From the NCBI RefSeq assembly GCF_900107965.1, contig NZ_FNVU01000032.1, positions 1-64,000 of the forward strand: a stretch of DNA of 64,000 bases. The letters are read 5' to 3'. The first letter of the stretch is position 1; each line of letters begins with the position of its first letter. A program made the translations under genes and the position numbers. The notes below the pieces were generated by a model, which did no database searches, was not told where the DNA came from, and saw only the letters and a list, made by a program, of their open reading frames with translations. The DNA is from Actinacidiphila yanglinensis (GTDB taxonomy: Bacteria > Actinomycetota > Actinomycetes > Streptomycetales > Streptomycetaceae). Shown here in pieces: positions 16,552-25,500 of the stretch.

Positions 16552-17855
16552 TGCCGTCGGCCGACGGCGGCCCGCCGATCGCGGACGCGGCTCGGCGGGC
16601 CGTCGAGGCCGTCTGGCGGATCGAGTCCGCCCGCGTCGTCGGCGCGCTGGCCCGCTACACCGGGGACTTCGCGCTCGCCGAGGACGTCGCGCAGGAGGCG
16701 CTGGCGGAGGCACTCGTCACCTGGTCGCGCGACGGCGCGCCGGCCAACCCGGTGGGCTGGCTGCTGACGACCGCGCGGCGGCGGGCCATCGACGCCTTCC
16801 GCCGGAGGTCGGCACTGGACGAGCGGTACGCCCTGCTCGCGGGCCACCTGGCCGAGGGCGAGTTCAGCTCGGGCGGGCCGGCCGCGCCCGGCGCGGCGGA
16901 CGACCTGCCGTGGGACCCCGCCCGGGTCGACGACGACGTCCTCGCGCTGATGTTCACCGCCTGCCACCCGGTCCTCTCGCCCGAGGCCCGGGTGGCGCTC
17001 ACGCTGCGGGTGGTGGGCGGCCTGTCCAGCGAGGAGATCGCCCGCGCGTTCCTCGTGCCGGTCCCGACCGTCCAGGCCCGGATCACCCGGGCGAAGAAGA
17101 CGATCGGTGCCGCGCACGTGCCGTTCGAGCTGCCGCGGCCCGAGGAACGGCGCGAGCGGCTCGGCGCGGTCCTGAGCGTGCTGTACGTGATCTTCACCGA
17201 GGGGTCGACGGCGACGGCCGGCGACAGCCTGCTGCGGCCCGATCTCGCCTACGAGGCCGTGCGGTTGGCGCGGATGCTGGCCGCGCTGCTGCCGGACGAG
17301 CCGGAGGTGTACGGGCAGCTCGCGCTGTTCGAGCTGACCGCCGCCCGCTTTCCGGCGCGTACCGGGCCGGACGGTGAGGCGGTGCTCCTGGAGGACCAGG
17401 ACCGGCGCCGGTGGGACCGTTCGGCGATCCGCCGCGGTCTGGCCGCGCTCGGCCGGGCCACGAGCACCGGGCGCGGCCTGGGACCGTACGGGCTGCAGGC
17501 CGCGATCGCCGGCTGTCACGCGACGGCGGCGTCGGTGGGCGAGACCGACTGGGAGCGCATCGTGCTCCTCTACGAGGCGCTCGGCCGCGTCGCGCCCTCG
17601 CCCGTCGTCGAGCTCAACCGGGCCGTGGCAGTCGCGATGGCGAGCGGGCCGCAGCAGGCGCTGGACATGGTCGACGAACTGGCCGTCTCCGGGCGCCTGT
17701 CGGGGTCCTACCTGCTCCCGAGCGTGCGCGGCGAGCTGCTGGTCCGGCTCGGCCGGACCACCGAGGCCCGGGCCGAACTGCAGCTCGCCGCCCGACTGTG
17801 CGGCAACGCCCGCGAACGGGCGGTACTCCTGGGCAAGGCAGCGGCGCTGGAGTAA
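16551..17855 (+). CDS. ECF42-type RNA polymerase sigma factor with C-terminal extension
   Basis: A 434-residue sigma factor. Region 2 lies near residues 20-90 (ARYTGDFALAEDVAQEALAEAL, then WLLTTARRRAIDAFRR) and region 4 near 135-195 (RVALTLRVVGGLSSEEIARAFLV, then VQARITRAKKTI). The remaining half is a TPR-like helical domain rather than an anti-sigma partner; in this group that extension, not a membrane anti-sigma, controls activity. Coupled to the upstream YciI-type gene by a one-base overlap. Target promoters cannot be read from this window. Confidence 0.88.
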   Translation: MPSADGGPPIADAARRAVEAVWRIESARVVGALARYTGDFALAEDVAQEALAEALVTWSRDGAPANPVGWLLTTARRRAIDAFRRRSALDERYALLAGHLAEGEFSSGGPAAPGAADDLPWDPARVDDDVLALMFTACHPVLSPEARVALTLRVVGGLSSEEIARAFLVPVPTVQARITRAKKTIGAAHVPFELPRPEERRERLGAVLSVLYVIFTEGSTATAGDSLLRPDLAYEAVRLARMLAALLPDEPEVYGQLALFELTAARFPARTGPDGEAVLLEDQDRRRWDRSAIRRGLAALGRATSTGRGLGPYGLQAAIAGCHATAASVGETDWERIVLLYEALGRVAPSPVVELNRAVAVAMASGPQQALDMVDELAVSGRLSGSYLLPSVRGELLVRLGRTTEARAELQLAARLCGNARERAVLLGKAAALE

Positions 17856-17875
17856 CGGGGCTCGCCCCCTTGGCA

Positions 17876-20179
17876 TCAGTGCTTGTGCGTCGACCAGTCG
17901 AACACCAGCCGGCTCAGGGGTTTGCGCACCACGTGGCCGGGGGGCAGTTCGGCGTCGGGGGTGGCGGCCGGGTGGGCGGTCAGGCTCGGTCCCGGGCCGG
18001 GGCGTACGTCGCGGTCCCATGTCCGCATCCGGTCCGCGAGGAGGTCGGACAGGGCCCGGGCGCGAGAGCCGAAGGCGTGGACGACGAACTCCCACTCGGC
18101 CTTGGCCGTCCCCGTCGCTTCGCGGGTCCTGACGTGGGTCAGGTAGGCGAGCGAGCTGCCTTGCGTGATCGCGGCGGCGTCGGCGCCCTTGGGCAGGTCG
18201 AGGTGGGCGATGTCGGGGTCGTCGGCGACGCGGTGGCCGGACAGGCGGCAGAAGCCCTCCAGAGTGGTGGCGAGGAAGAGTTGGAGGGTCGCGAAGGGCT
18301 CACCGTCCTCGACGGTGACGCCGGTCCGCGTGTCCAGGCGGGGCGTCGTCCCCAGGGCCGCGTCCAGCCCGGTGGTGTCGGTGGGTTCGCCGTCCTCGAA
18401 CCGCACCTCGGCCTTCCCACCGAGGAGTTGGGTGGTGGGCGTCCGCCGGCCGCCGATGCCCTGGTCGCGAACGAATCCGCACACGGTGAAGTTCTGGGCG
18501 ACCAGGACCTCGCCCTGCCGCTGGAACGTGATCGCCCGGGTGTAGCCGCCGACTTCAAGCGGGACGACGAGGTGGCCGCCCTCGGCGAGCTGCGCGGTCC
18601 ACGCGGGCGCGAGGTCCCAGCAGTTGTGGGTGAGGAAGATCGCGTCGAAGCCGGTGTGCGGCGCGTGGTCCGGTGCCCCGAGCGCGCCGTCGCCCAGCAC
18701 GAGTCGGACGCGGCCGTAGCCGGCCTCGGCGGTGAAGCGACGCGCGCGGCGGATGACGTAGGGGTCGATGTCGAGGCTGACGACCGAGCCCGCCGGCCCG
18801 ACGATCTCCGCGAGCAGGGACGCCTTGTAGCCGCCGGAACCGATCTCGAGAACCCGCATGCCGGGCGCGAGCCGGGCGGTCTCGAGCATGTCGGCGTGCA
18901 GCCAGGCCGCGCTGACCGAACTGAGGGCCCGGCCGTCGTCGTCCCGGCGGGTCACCACCGCGAGGCTGTCGTCGTACGCGGTCTCCAGGGGGACTTCGGG
19001 TGCGTAACGGTGCCGGGGGACCGTGCGGAACGCGGCCTCCACCGCCGGTGTGCGCACCCATCCGCCGGCGACGATGGCGTCAACGAGTGTCGCGCGCAGC
19101 CGGATTGCGGCGGCGGGCTCTCCGGGCACCGCGACGGCCGCGCCGGCGTGCGGGTAGCGGTGGACCGGGGGCAGGCCGGGCAGGACGCCGGGCCAGACGA
19201 CGTCGAGCGCGTGGGCGGAGGGAGCGAAGATCGGCCCGAGGGCGGCGAGGGTGTGCGGGTCGTGCCACTCCCACCGCGTGAACCGGTCCGGCTCGCGGCA
19301 CTGGAGCGTGCCGGACCATGCCGTGATCCGGACCACGGCGGTCAGCCGGGGCAGTCCGTCCCGGTGGTCGGCGACCATCGCGATCAGGTGGGCGTCGGAG
19401 GGGTCGGCGTACAGGCCGGTCTCCTCGGCCAGTTCGCGTACGGCCGCCTCCTCGAAGGACTCCGCTCCGGCGTTCTTCCCGCCGGCCAGTTCCCACATGC
19501 CCGGCTGCGAGTGGCCCAGCAGGATCCGCCCCCGCGGGTCGGTGACGACCGCGTACGCCCCGGTCAGCGCGTGCGGCGCCGGCCGCCCCTTCTCCACCGC
19601 CGCGGCCCGGAGGCTGCGCGGTCCGCGCAGGACCAGGACCCCCGGCGTGTCCGCCCCGAACCGGTCCACCCGCTCCCAGCCCGCGGCCGGCGCGGCGATC
19701 CCGATGTCGTCCGGTGCGGTCCCCCGGTCCCCTTCGGGCGTCACCGCGGCCGCGACAGCGGTGATCACCACGAACGCTCCGCCCTCGCGCAGCCGGCGGC
19801 GGAGGCCGTGCATCACGCGCGTACGGTCCTGGAGGACGGTGGCCGAGTGGAGCGCGACCAGGTCGTAGCCGTCGCCGTCGAGCGCGTGGAGGTCATCGTC
19901 CTCGATGTCCAGCGGCAGCCAACGCACCCCGGCCGGCGGCTCGTGCCCCGCAGGCGCCGGATCCACGCCGGTACGAGAAACGACGTCGACCGTGTAGCCC
20001 GATTCCACCAGCCAGGCGGGGAGTTCGTCCGGCGCGCCGCCGACCACCAGGGCGCGGCCTCCCGTGGCGGGTGCGGGCACCTGCGCGGACAGCACGGCCC
20101 GCTCGGCGTCTCCCAGCCGCGGCAGGCGCTCGCAGCGAGCGGGCTGGCCGTCCCGGTCGTCCTCGGTGTCGTGTCCCAC
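17876..20179 (-). CDS. Fusion of a methyltransferase-like domain, a Nudix hydrolase and an FxLD-type methyltransferase
   Basis: A 767-residue cytoplasmic protein with three parts. TCAGGAG nine bases before the GTG at 20179 decides the start. Residues 40-195 look like a Rossmann methyltransferase lacking a clear SAM loop. Residues 205-330 are a Nudix domain with an intact box (GGKNAGAESFEEAAVREL continuing into AEETGL, about 233-256). Residues 358-767 belong to the protein-isoaspartate-methyltransferase-like family known as the FxLD system: VLEIGSGGYKASLLAE at 443-458, LTHNCWDLAP and VCGFVRDQG. In lanthipeptide loci these enzymes methylate precursors; no FxLD precursor, dehydratase or cyclase is nearby, so the substrate here is unknown. 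Confidence 0.78.
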   Translation of the reverse strand: MGHDTEDDRDGQPARCERLPRLGDAERAVLSAQVPAPATGGRALVVGGAPDELPAWLVESGYTVDVVSRTGVDPAPAGHEPPAGVRWLPLDIEDDDLHALDGDGYDLVALHSATVLQDRTRVMHGLRRRLREGGAFVVITAVAAAVTPEGDRGTAPDDIGIAAPAAGWERVDRFGADTPGVLVLRGPRSLRAAAVEKGRPAPHALTGAYAVVTDPRGRILLGHSQPGMWELAGGKNAGAESFEEAAVRELAEETGLYADPSDAHLIAMVADHRDGLPRLTAVVRITAWSGTLQCREPDRFTRWEWHDPHTLAALGPIFAPSAHALDVVWPGVLPGLPPVHRYPHAGAAVAVPGEPAAAIRLRATLVDAIVAGGWVRTPAVEAAFRTVPRHRYAPEVPLETAYDDSLAVVTRRDDDGRALSSVSAAWLHADMLETARLAPGMRVLEIGSGGYKASLLAEIVGPAGSVVSLDIDPYVIRRARRFTAEAGYGRVRLVLGDGALGAPDHAPHTGFDAIFLTHNCWDLAPAWTAQLAEGGHLVVPLEVGGYTRAITFQRQGEVLVAQNFTVCGFVRDQGIGGRRTPTTQLLGGKAEVRFEDGEPTDTTGLDAALGTTPRLDTRTGVTVEDGEPFATLQLFLATTLEGFCRLSGHRVADDPDIAHLDLPKGADAAAITQGSSLAYLTHVRTREATGTAKAEWEFVVHAFGSRARALSDLLADRMRTWDRDVRPGPGPSLTAHPAATPDAELPPGHVVRKPLSRLVFDWSTHKH

Positions 20180-20240
20180 GATGCGAAGCTCCTGACCTGG
20201 TTGGACGCTTGGCGGGCACCCGCCCCGGAGCGCACCGGAG

Positions 20241-20396
20241 TCACCTGAACGCCCCACCCGCGCGCGCAGCCGGAACGGCGGTCCCGGCTCTGCCTAACGG
20301 GTCGCCGCACAGCGGGGTTTCGGCCTGGGGTTCGGCGACGTGCGGCCCGCAGCGGGGGACCTGGGCGTGGCAGCGCCGCGAAATGCGCCGCCTCAC
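20241..20396 (-). CDS. Doubtful 51-residue Cys-containing small ORF coupled to the Nudix gene
   Basis: A GTG at 20396 overlaps the Nudix gene's TGA (GTGA) and opens a 51-codon frame with three Cys (residues 9, 16 and 31) and a basic start. It contains one TTA leucine codon (CCG TTA GGC), rare in streptomycetes and read by the bldA tRNA. No ribosome binding site of its own, no family recognised. It may equally be chance. Confidence 0.2.
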   Translation of the reverse strand: MRRRISRRCHAQVPRCGPHVAEPQAETPLCGDPLGRAGTAVPAARAGGAFR

Positions 20397-20812
20397 CGCG
20401 TGAGGGCACGGTCGAGGTACGCCCGGACCGGCCCGAAGACCCCGTACGGGATGCGGGAGTCCAGCTCGGAGCGGGTGCACCAGGCCACCTCCGCCACCTC
20501 CTCCTCGGCGGCGACACGGGCGACTCGGGTTGTGCCCGGGGGGATCTCGCAGGCCGTGTACGTCACGAACCGGCCCGTCATCGGATGGACGCGCCCGCCG
20601 AGCACCCGGATCGCCGTGACGTCGACGCCCGTCTCCTCGAACGTCTCGCGGACAGCGGCCTCCTGCGGCGTCTCACCCGGCTCGACCGCGCCCGCCGGGA
20701 ACTGCCACGAGAGCCGCCCCTCGGCAACCCGCCGCCGTACCAGCAGGACGAGGCCCCCGCGCACCACGACCGCGGCGGAGATCCCGGGACGCCCGTCGGC
20801 GGCGTGGTTCAT
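20393..20812 (-). CDS. Nudix hydrolase
   Basis: A 139-residue Nudix hydrolase that should cleave a nucleoside diphosphate linked to some group X. The frame is open far upstream within the helicase gene, but ATG at 20812 fits: it overlaps the helicase stop as ATGA and starts the domain (MNHAADGRPGISAAVVVRGG). The Nudix box is complete, GAVEPGETPQEAAVRETFEE followed by TG, near residues 41-63. Coupled downstream of a SNF2 helicase, so probably made from the same message; substrate unknown. Confidence 0.85.
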   Translation of the reverse strand: MNHAADGRPGISAAVVVRGGLVLLVRRRVAEGRLSWQFPAGAVEPGETPQEAAVRETFEETGVDVTAIRVLGGRVHPMTGRFVTYTACEIPPGTTRVARVAAEEEVAEVAWCTRSELDSRIPYGVFGPVRAYLDRALTR

Positions 20813-23800
20813 GACGACAGGGCCACCAGGTCGGCGAGTTCGGCGTCGCTCAGCTCGCTGAACGCCGCCTCGCCCGCGCCGAGCACGGAGTCCGCCAGTT
20901 CCCGTTTCCGGTGGAGCAGGGCGGCGACCCGCTCCTCCACGGTCCCCTCGGCGATCAACCGGTGCACCTGGACGGGCCGGGTCTGCCCGATCCGGTAGGC
21001 GCGGTCGGTGGCCTGGTCCTCCACGGCGGGGTTCCACCAGCGGTCGTAGTGGATGACGTGGCCGGCCCGGGTGAGGTTCAGGCCGGTACCGGCGGCCTTG
21101 AGGGAGAGCAGGAACACCCTTTTCCCGCCGGCCTGGAAGGCGTCGACCATCTCCTCGCGGCGCGCGACCGCGGTCCCGCCGTGCAGGAAGAGGGTCTCCA
21201 CGGCCCGGTCGCCGAGGTGGCGTTCCAACAGCCGTCCCATGGCGACGTACTGGGTGAAGACCAGCGCGGACCCGTCCTCGGCGAGGACGGTGTCCAGGAG
21301 TTCGTCGAGGAGTTCCAGCTTTCCCGAGCGGCCCGGCAGCCTCGCGTCGCCCCGCTCCTTCAGGTACTGCGCGGGGTGGTTGCACACCTGCTTCAGCCCG
21401 GTGAGGAGCTTCATCACCAGCCCGCGGCGCGCCATGCCGTCCGATCCCTCGATCTCCGCCATGAGCGCCCGGACCAGTGCCTCGTAGAGGGAGACCTGCT
21501 CCTTCGTCAGCGACACCGGCTGGTCGGTCTCGGTCTTGGGCGGCAGTTCGGGCGCGATACCGGGGTCGGCCTTGCGCCGCCGGAGCAGGAACGGCCCGAC
21601 CAGGGAGGCGAGTTGGCGCGCCGCCCGCGCGTCGCGGTCGCCCTCGACGGCCTTGGCGTACCGGTTCCGGAAGGCGGGCAGCGAGCCCAGCAGCCCCGGC
21701 GTGGTCCAGTCGAGCAGCGCCCACAACTCGGAGAGGTTGTTCTCCACCGGGGTGCCGGTCAGCGCGACGCGGCCCCGCGACGGGATCGTGCGCAGCGCCT
21801 TCGCGGTGTGCGCGTGCGGGTTCTTGACGTGCTGGGCCTCGTCGGCGACCAGCAGCCCCCAGGGCAGCCCGGCCAGGCGCGCGGCGTCGCGGCGCATGGT
21901 GCCGTACGTGGTCAGGACGAAGCCGCCCCGCGCTTCGGTGTCGAGGCCGGCGAGGTCGCGGCCGGGCCCGTGGAAGCGGCGTACGGGCGTGCCCGGCGCG
22001 AAACGGCGGATCTCGCGCTCCCAGTTGCCCAGCAGGGAGGCGGGACAGACCACCAGCGTCGGTCCGGCGGTGGCCGTCCGCTCCTGGCGGCGCAGGTGGA
22101 GGGCGATCAGCGTCACGGTCTTGCCCAGACCCATGTCGTCCGCGAGACAGCCGCCCAGACCGAGCGAGGTCATCCGGTGCAGCCAGTTCAGGCCGCGCAG
22201 CTGGTAGCCGCGCAGCGTGGCGGTGAGGGCTTCGGGCGGCCCCTGGGGTTCGCGCGCGGCACGCGCCTCGGGGTCGGCGATGCGGGCGCGCACCTCCTCC
22301 AGCACGCCGCCGGCGGCGACGGCGACCTGCTCACCGTCCACCTCGACGCTCCCGGTCAGCGCGGCGCTCAAGGCGTCGATCGCGGTCAGCGACGGCGCTC
22401 CGGACCGCGCGGCCCGCCGCAGGCGGCGCACCAACTCCCGGTCGACGACCACCCATTGGTCGCGCAGCCGCACCACCGGCTGACGGGCGTGGACGAGCCG
22501 CTCCAGTTCCGGCCCGGTCAGTTCCCGGTCGCCGAGCGCGACCCGCCAGCGGAAGTCGACCAGGGCGCCGGACGACAGGAAGGAGGCGGCCGAGGAGGTC
22601 GTGGTCTTGCGTACCGGTTCCAGGACACCGGACGCGGTCAACCCGGGCACCAGGTCCCTGGGCCAGTGCACGGCCACTCCGGCCCTGGCGAGGGCCTCGG
22701 CCGCGTCATCCAGCAGCGCCAGTGCCTCCCCGTCGGACAGCTCCAGGCCGACCGGAGCGGCCGCCTCCAGCAGCCGCGCGGCGGGGCGCCAGACGCGTGC
22801 GGCGCGGCGCAGGGCCCGGAGCGTGTCCGCGCGGGCCCGCGGGCCGAACTCCTCGGGCGCGGCGGCCGATCCGGACCAGAGGTCCACGGCGTCGATGAGC
22901 AGGGTCGGATCGGCGAGGCTGCGGAGCTGGACGACGGCGTGGAAGGTGCAGCGGAGGGCGCCCCCTGCTCCCTTGGCGTCCTCGGCCCTGGCGCGACGCT
23001 CGTCCCGCGCCTCCCGGTCGTCCCTCGCCTCCCCGTCCTCCCACGCCTCCCTGGGGTCGGCCTCCTCCTCCGCCGGTTCGACCGTGCCCGACAGCTCCAG
23101 CCGCAGCGACACCTCGACTCCCACGTCACGGGCGGCGGCCACCTGGGCGGCCTCGGCCGGCCGCTCGGGCACCGCGGCCTTCCGCGCGCGAGGCGCGACC
23201 GCCGCGACCGCGGGCCCGGCGGCGGCGCGGCGCGAGGCGGGGGTACGGGTCAGCGCGTCGGCGACGGCGTCCAGGAACGCGTGCAGCAGCGGCTCGGCCG
23301 CGGCAGGGGCGAGCGGGGAGGGGCCGGGGGCCCGAACGGCGCGGGCCTCGGGAGGCATTGCCGCCGCGAGTCCGCGCAGCCGCTCCAGATCCGCCGGGTC
23401 GAGGGGCCCGGCCCGCCACGCGTCGAAGCCCTCCGGTGACACGCAGGGCTCCGTCCGCCCCCGGGCGAGCAGGCCGAGCCCCAGCACGGCCGCCGCGCCC
23501 CAGAACGCCGTGCCGGCCGACGCCCGCCCGCTGCCGTCGGCGCCCAGGGCGCGGCAGCGCGTCAGCAGCGGGAGTGCCTGGTCCACCGGCACGGCGACAG
23601 CGCGCACCTCCGTCGCCGGCTCCGACGACCCGTGCGGGCCGACCACCGTCAGCTCCTCGGGTTCCACCCCCAGGTCCGGAGGCTCGCCACCGGGCGTCCA
23701 GAAGGCGATCCGTCCCAGCCGGGGCGGATCCGCGGGAAGGAACACCGCCTCGCCCGCCGCCAGTTCGGGCAGCGCCGCGAGCAACCGGGCCCGGCCGGGG

Positions 23801-23892
23801 GCAGCGGTCCCGGGTGCGGACGAACGGCCGGTCGGCGCCGGGCCGGAGGGAGCATTCCCCGCCGACGGATACACCCTCGTCACCGCACCCAC
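20809..23892 (-). CDS. SNF2-family DNA/RNA helicase
   Basis: A 1027-residue ATP-dependent DNA translocase of the bacterial Snf2/HepA class. The N-terminal half (about 1-540) is the actinobacterial specific region rich in Ala, Arg and Glu. The motor follows: LRGYQLRGLNWL (Q-motif region), DDMGLGKT Walker A at about 585-592, DEAQHVKNP Walker B at about 681, TGTPVENN, then the second lobe with VFTQY, LSLKAAGTGLNLT and QATDRAYRIGQ near 957. All ATPase residues look intact. Streptomycetes often pair this gene with a SWIM zinc-finger gene; here the coupled partner is a Nudix gene instead. Likely role in DNA repair or transcription recovery, by family. Confidence 0.88.
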   Translation of the reverse strand: MGAVTRVYPSAGNAPSGPAPTGRSSAPGTAAPGRARLLAALPELAAGEAVFLPADPPRLGRIAFWTPGGEPPDLGVEPEELTVVGPHGSSEPATEVRAVAVPVDQALPLLTRCRALGADGSGRASAGTAFWGAAAVLGLGLLARGRTEPCVSPEGFDAWRAGPLDPADLERLRGLAAAMPPEARAVRAPGPSPLAPAAAEPLLHAFLDAVADALTRTPASRRAAAGPAVAAVAPRARKAAVPERPAEAAQVAAARDVGVEVSLRLELSGTVEPAEEEADPREAWEDGEARDDREARDERRARAEDAKGAGGALRCTFHAVVQLRSLADPTLLIDAVDLWSGSAAAPEEFGPRARADTLRALRRAARVWRPAARLLEAAAPVGLELSDGEALALLDDAAEALARAGVAVHWPRDLVPGLTASGVLEPVRKTTTSSAASFLSSGALVDFRWRVALGDRELTGPELERLVHARQPVVRLRDQWVVVDRELVRRLRRAARSGAPSLTAIDALSAALTGSVEVDGEQVAVAAGGVLEEVRARIADPEARAAREPQGPPEALTATLRGYQLRGLNWLHRMTSLGLGGCLADDMGLGKTVTLIALHLRRQERTATAGPTLVVCPASLLGNWEREIRRFAPGTPVRRFHGPGRDLAGLDTEARGGFVLTTYGTMRRDAARLAGLPWGLLVADEAQHVKNPHAHTAKALRTIPSRGRVALTGTPVENNLSELWALLDWTTPGLLGSLPAFRNRYAKAVEGDRDARAARQLASLVGPFLLRRRKADPGIAPELPPKTETDQPVSLTKEQVSLYEALVRALMAEIEGSDGMARRGLVMKLLTGLKQVCNHPAQYLKERGDARLPGRSGKLELLDELLDTVLAEDGSALVFTQYVAMGRLLERHLGDRAVETLFLHGGTAVARREEMVDAFQAGGKRVFLLSLKAAGTGLNLTRAGHVIHYDRWWNPAVEDQATDRAYRIGQTRPVQVHRLIAEGTVEERVAALLHRKRELADSVLGAGEAAFSELSDAELADLVALSS

Positions 23893-24108
23893 TCCTGGAA
23901 CCCGCTCTCCGGCAGCCGGGACGCCCTCGGCCCCGGCACGCCCTCAGCGGATCCAGGCTAACCACCGGCACGGACACGAGGAGAACCGCGCGCCTCCGGG
24001 CCGCGCCGCCAGGGCTTGCCGGCGGACGGATCGGGCGCCCCCGGAGGACCGCGCGGGCCCGGCTGGGGTAGACCTGGGGGTTCAGGGCGAGCAGGAGGGG
24101 AGGCCGGC

Positions 24109-25119
24109 GTGAAGCGTGCGGCGACGGGGGCGTTGGTGGGGCTGGCGGTCGGGGACGCCATGGGGTTCCCGACGGAGTTCAACACGATGGCCCGGATCGA
24201 GGAGAAGTGCGGGCCGTGGCGCACCATGCCGCTGCCGCTCTCCTCGGGACTCGCGTATGTCACGGATGACACGCAGATGACGTTGGCGCTGGGCGAGGGG
24301 CTGGTCGAAGCGCTGGCCGGCGGCCCGTTGACGGCGGCGCGGATGGAGGGGCCGGTCCGCGCCCGCTTCGTGGAGTGGTGCTACTCCCCGGAGAACAACC
24401 GCGCTCCTGGGTCGACCTGCCTGAGGGCCTGCGAGGCGCTGGGCCGTGGCGGCGACTGGCGGTCGGCCAGCGAGGTCGGCTCCAAGGGATGCGGCGCGAA
24501 CATGCGGGTCGCGCCGCTGGGGCTGGTCCCGGGCCTGGACGAGCACCAGCTCTCCGGCGCCGCCCAGTTCCAGTCGGCGCTCACACACGGCCATCCCACG
24601 GCGCTGGCGGCAAGCGACCTGACCGCGTACACCGTCCGGTTGCTGGCGCGCGGCACCGGGCCGGACGAACTGCTGCCCGCGCTCGTCGCGTACGGCCACC
24701 GGCGCCGCGGGCACTACCCCGCCGACTGGCTCGGGGACCTGTCCGCGTACGCGCACGACCCCGACCCGGCGGCCTACACCGCCCGGGGCTGGGACGAGTG
24801 CCTGGCCGCGCTGGACCGCGTGGAGAGCGCGCTGCGCTCGCCCGACCCCGAGGCCGATCCCTGCGCTGCCACCGGGGCGGGGTGGATCGCCGAGGAAGCG
24901 CTGGCGACCGGGCTGTACTGCTTCCTGATGCTGCCCGACGACCCGCAGGCGGTGGTCCGGCGGGCCGCCTACTCCTCCGGGGACTCCGACTCCGTCGCCG
25001 CGCTGGCCGGGGCCTTCGCCGGCGCGCACCACGGTCTGGCCGCGTGGCCCGAGGAATGGATAGGGGACATCGAGTACCGGGACCGCCTGCTGGCGCTGGG
25101 TGCGGCCTGGGACGCCTGA
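24109..25119 (+). CDS. ADP-ribosylglycohydrolase family protein
   Basis: Predicted hydrolase that removes ADP-ribose from proteins or small molecules. GGAGGGGAGG at 24093-24102 supports the GTG at 24109. The DraG-type magnesium sites are visible: TDDTQMT at 52-58 and SSGDSDSVAALAGA near 289-303, where the family usually reads GGDTDT. Opening motif GALVGLAVGDAMGFPTE is typical. 336 residues, cytoplasmic, single gene. No nitrogenase or partner transferase is present, so the target is open. Confidence 0.87.
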   Translation: MKRAATGALVGLAVGDAMGFPTEFNTMARIEEKCGPWRTMPLPLSSGLAYVTDDTQMTLALGEGLVEALAGGPLTAARMEGPVRARFVEWCYSPENNRAPGSTCLRACEALGRGGDWRSASEVGSKGCGANMRVAPLGLVPGLDEHQLSGAAQFQSALTHGHPTALAASDLTAYTVRLLARGTGPDELLPALVAYGHRRRGHYPADWLGDLSAYAHDPDPAAYTARGWDECLAALDRVESALRSPDPEADPCAATGAGWIAEEALATGLYCFLMLPDDPQAVVRRAAYSSGDSDSVAALAGAFAGAHHGLAAWPEEWIGDIEYRDRLLALGAAWDA

Positions 25120-25459
25120 ACCGGCCTCCCTCGTACGGGAGAAGAAGGACGGTCCGGGACGAACAGGACCGTGGCCGGCCCGGGTCGGGCCGGAGGCGGG
25201 CCGGGGGCGGGGCCGGGTCGGAGCCAGGTCCGGGGCGCCGACTGCGCCCGCTCGTCGCGCGATCCGCGGGATCACCCGGCAGCGCGGCGGAAGACTCCCG
25301 CCTCCTGGGCCGGGTCACCCGTGTCACCGAGGATGACCACGTGGAAGACGGCGCCGGCGAGGGCGGTCACGAAACGGGAGAGCCTACGGGTGCTGCGCAC
25401 AGCGGATCACCTGTCCGATCGGGTGGCGGGACACGGGGGTTGGGGGCCGGGGACTGCGA
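25120..25459. other. Intergenic stretch, nothing recognised
   Basis: Very GC-rich with repeated GGGCCGG runs and no ribosome binding site before any open frame. I see no gene. Confidence 0.35.
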
Positions 25460-25482
25460 CCGGGGTGCGCGGGGCACCCCGG
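25460..25482. terminator. Hairpin terminator of the DUF4232 lipoprotein gene
   Basis: CCGGGGTGC at 25460-25468 and GCACCCCGG at 25474-25482 form a perfect 9-bp stem with a 5-base loop, 18 bases past the minus-strand stop. Confidence 0.65.
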
Positions 25483-25500
25483 TTCCTGCCGCCTGCGGCC

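Noticed and set aside
17411..20248. 945-codon plus-strand frame opposite the Nudix/FxLD fusion gene
   Set aside because: Shadow of the minus-strand gene, low-complexity composition, begins inside the sigma factor gene.
17876..20812. Lanthipeptide biosynthetic cluster around the FxLD-type methyltransferase
   Set aside because: No precursor with an FxLD motif, no dehydratase, cyclase or transporter within reach.
20911..23439. 842-codon open frame on the plus strand opposite the SNF2 gene
   Set aside because: High GC at third codon positions keeps the antisense frame open. The opposite strand encodes a complete helicase with all motifs, while this frame has Gly/Arg/Val-rich filler and no ribosome binding site.
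24109..25119. Nitrogenase-regulating DraG
   Set aside because: No nitrogenase genes or DraT partner; the fold is widespread in streptomycetes with other roles.
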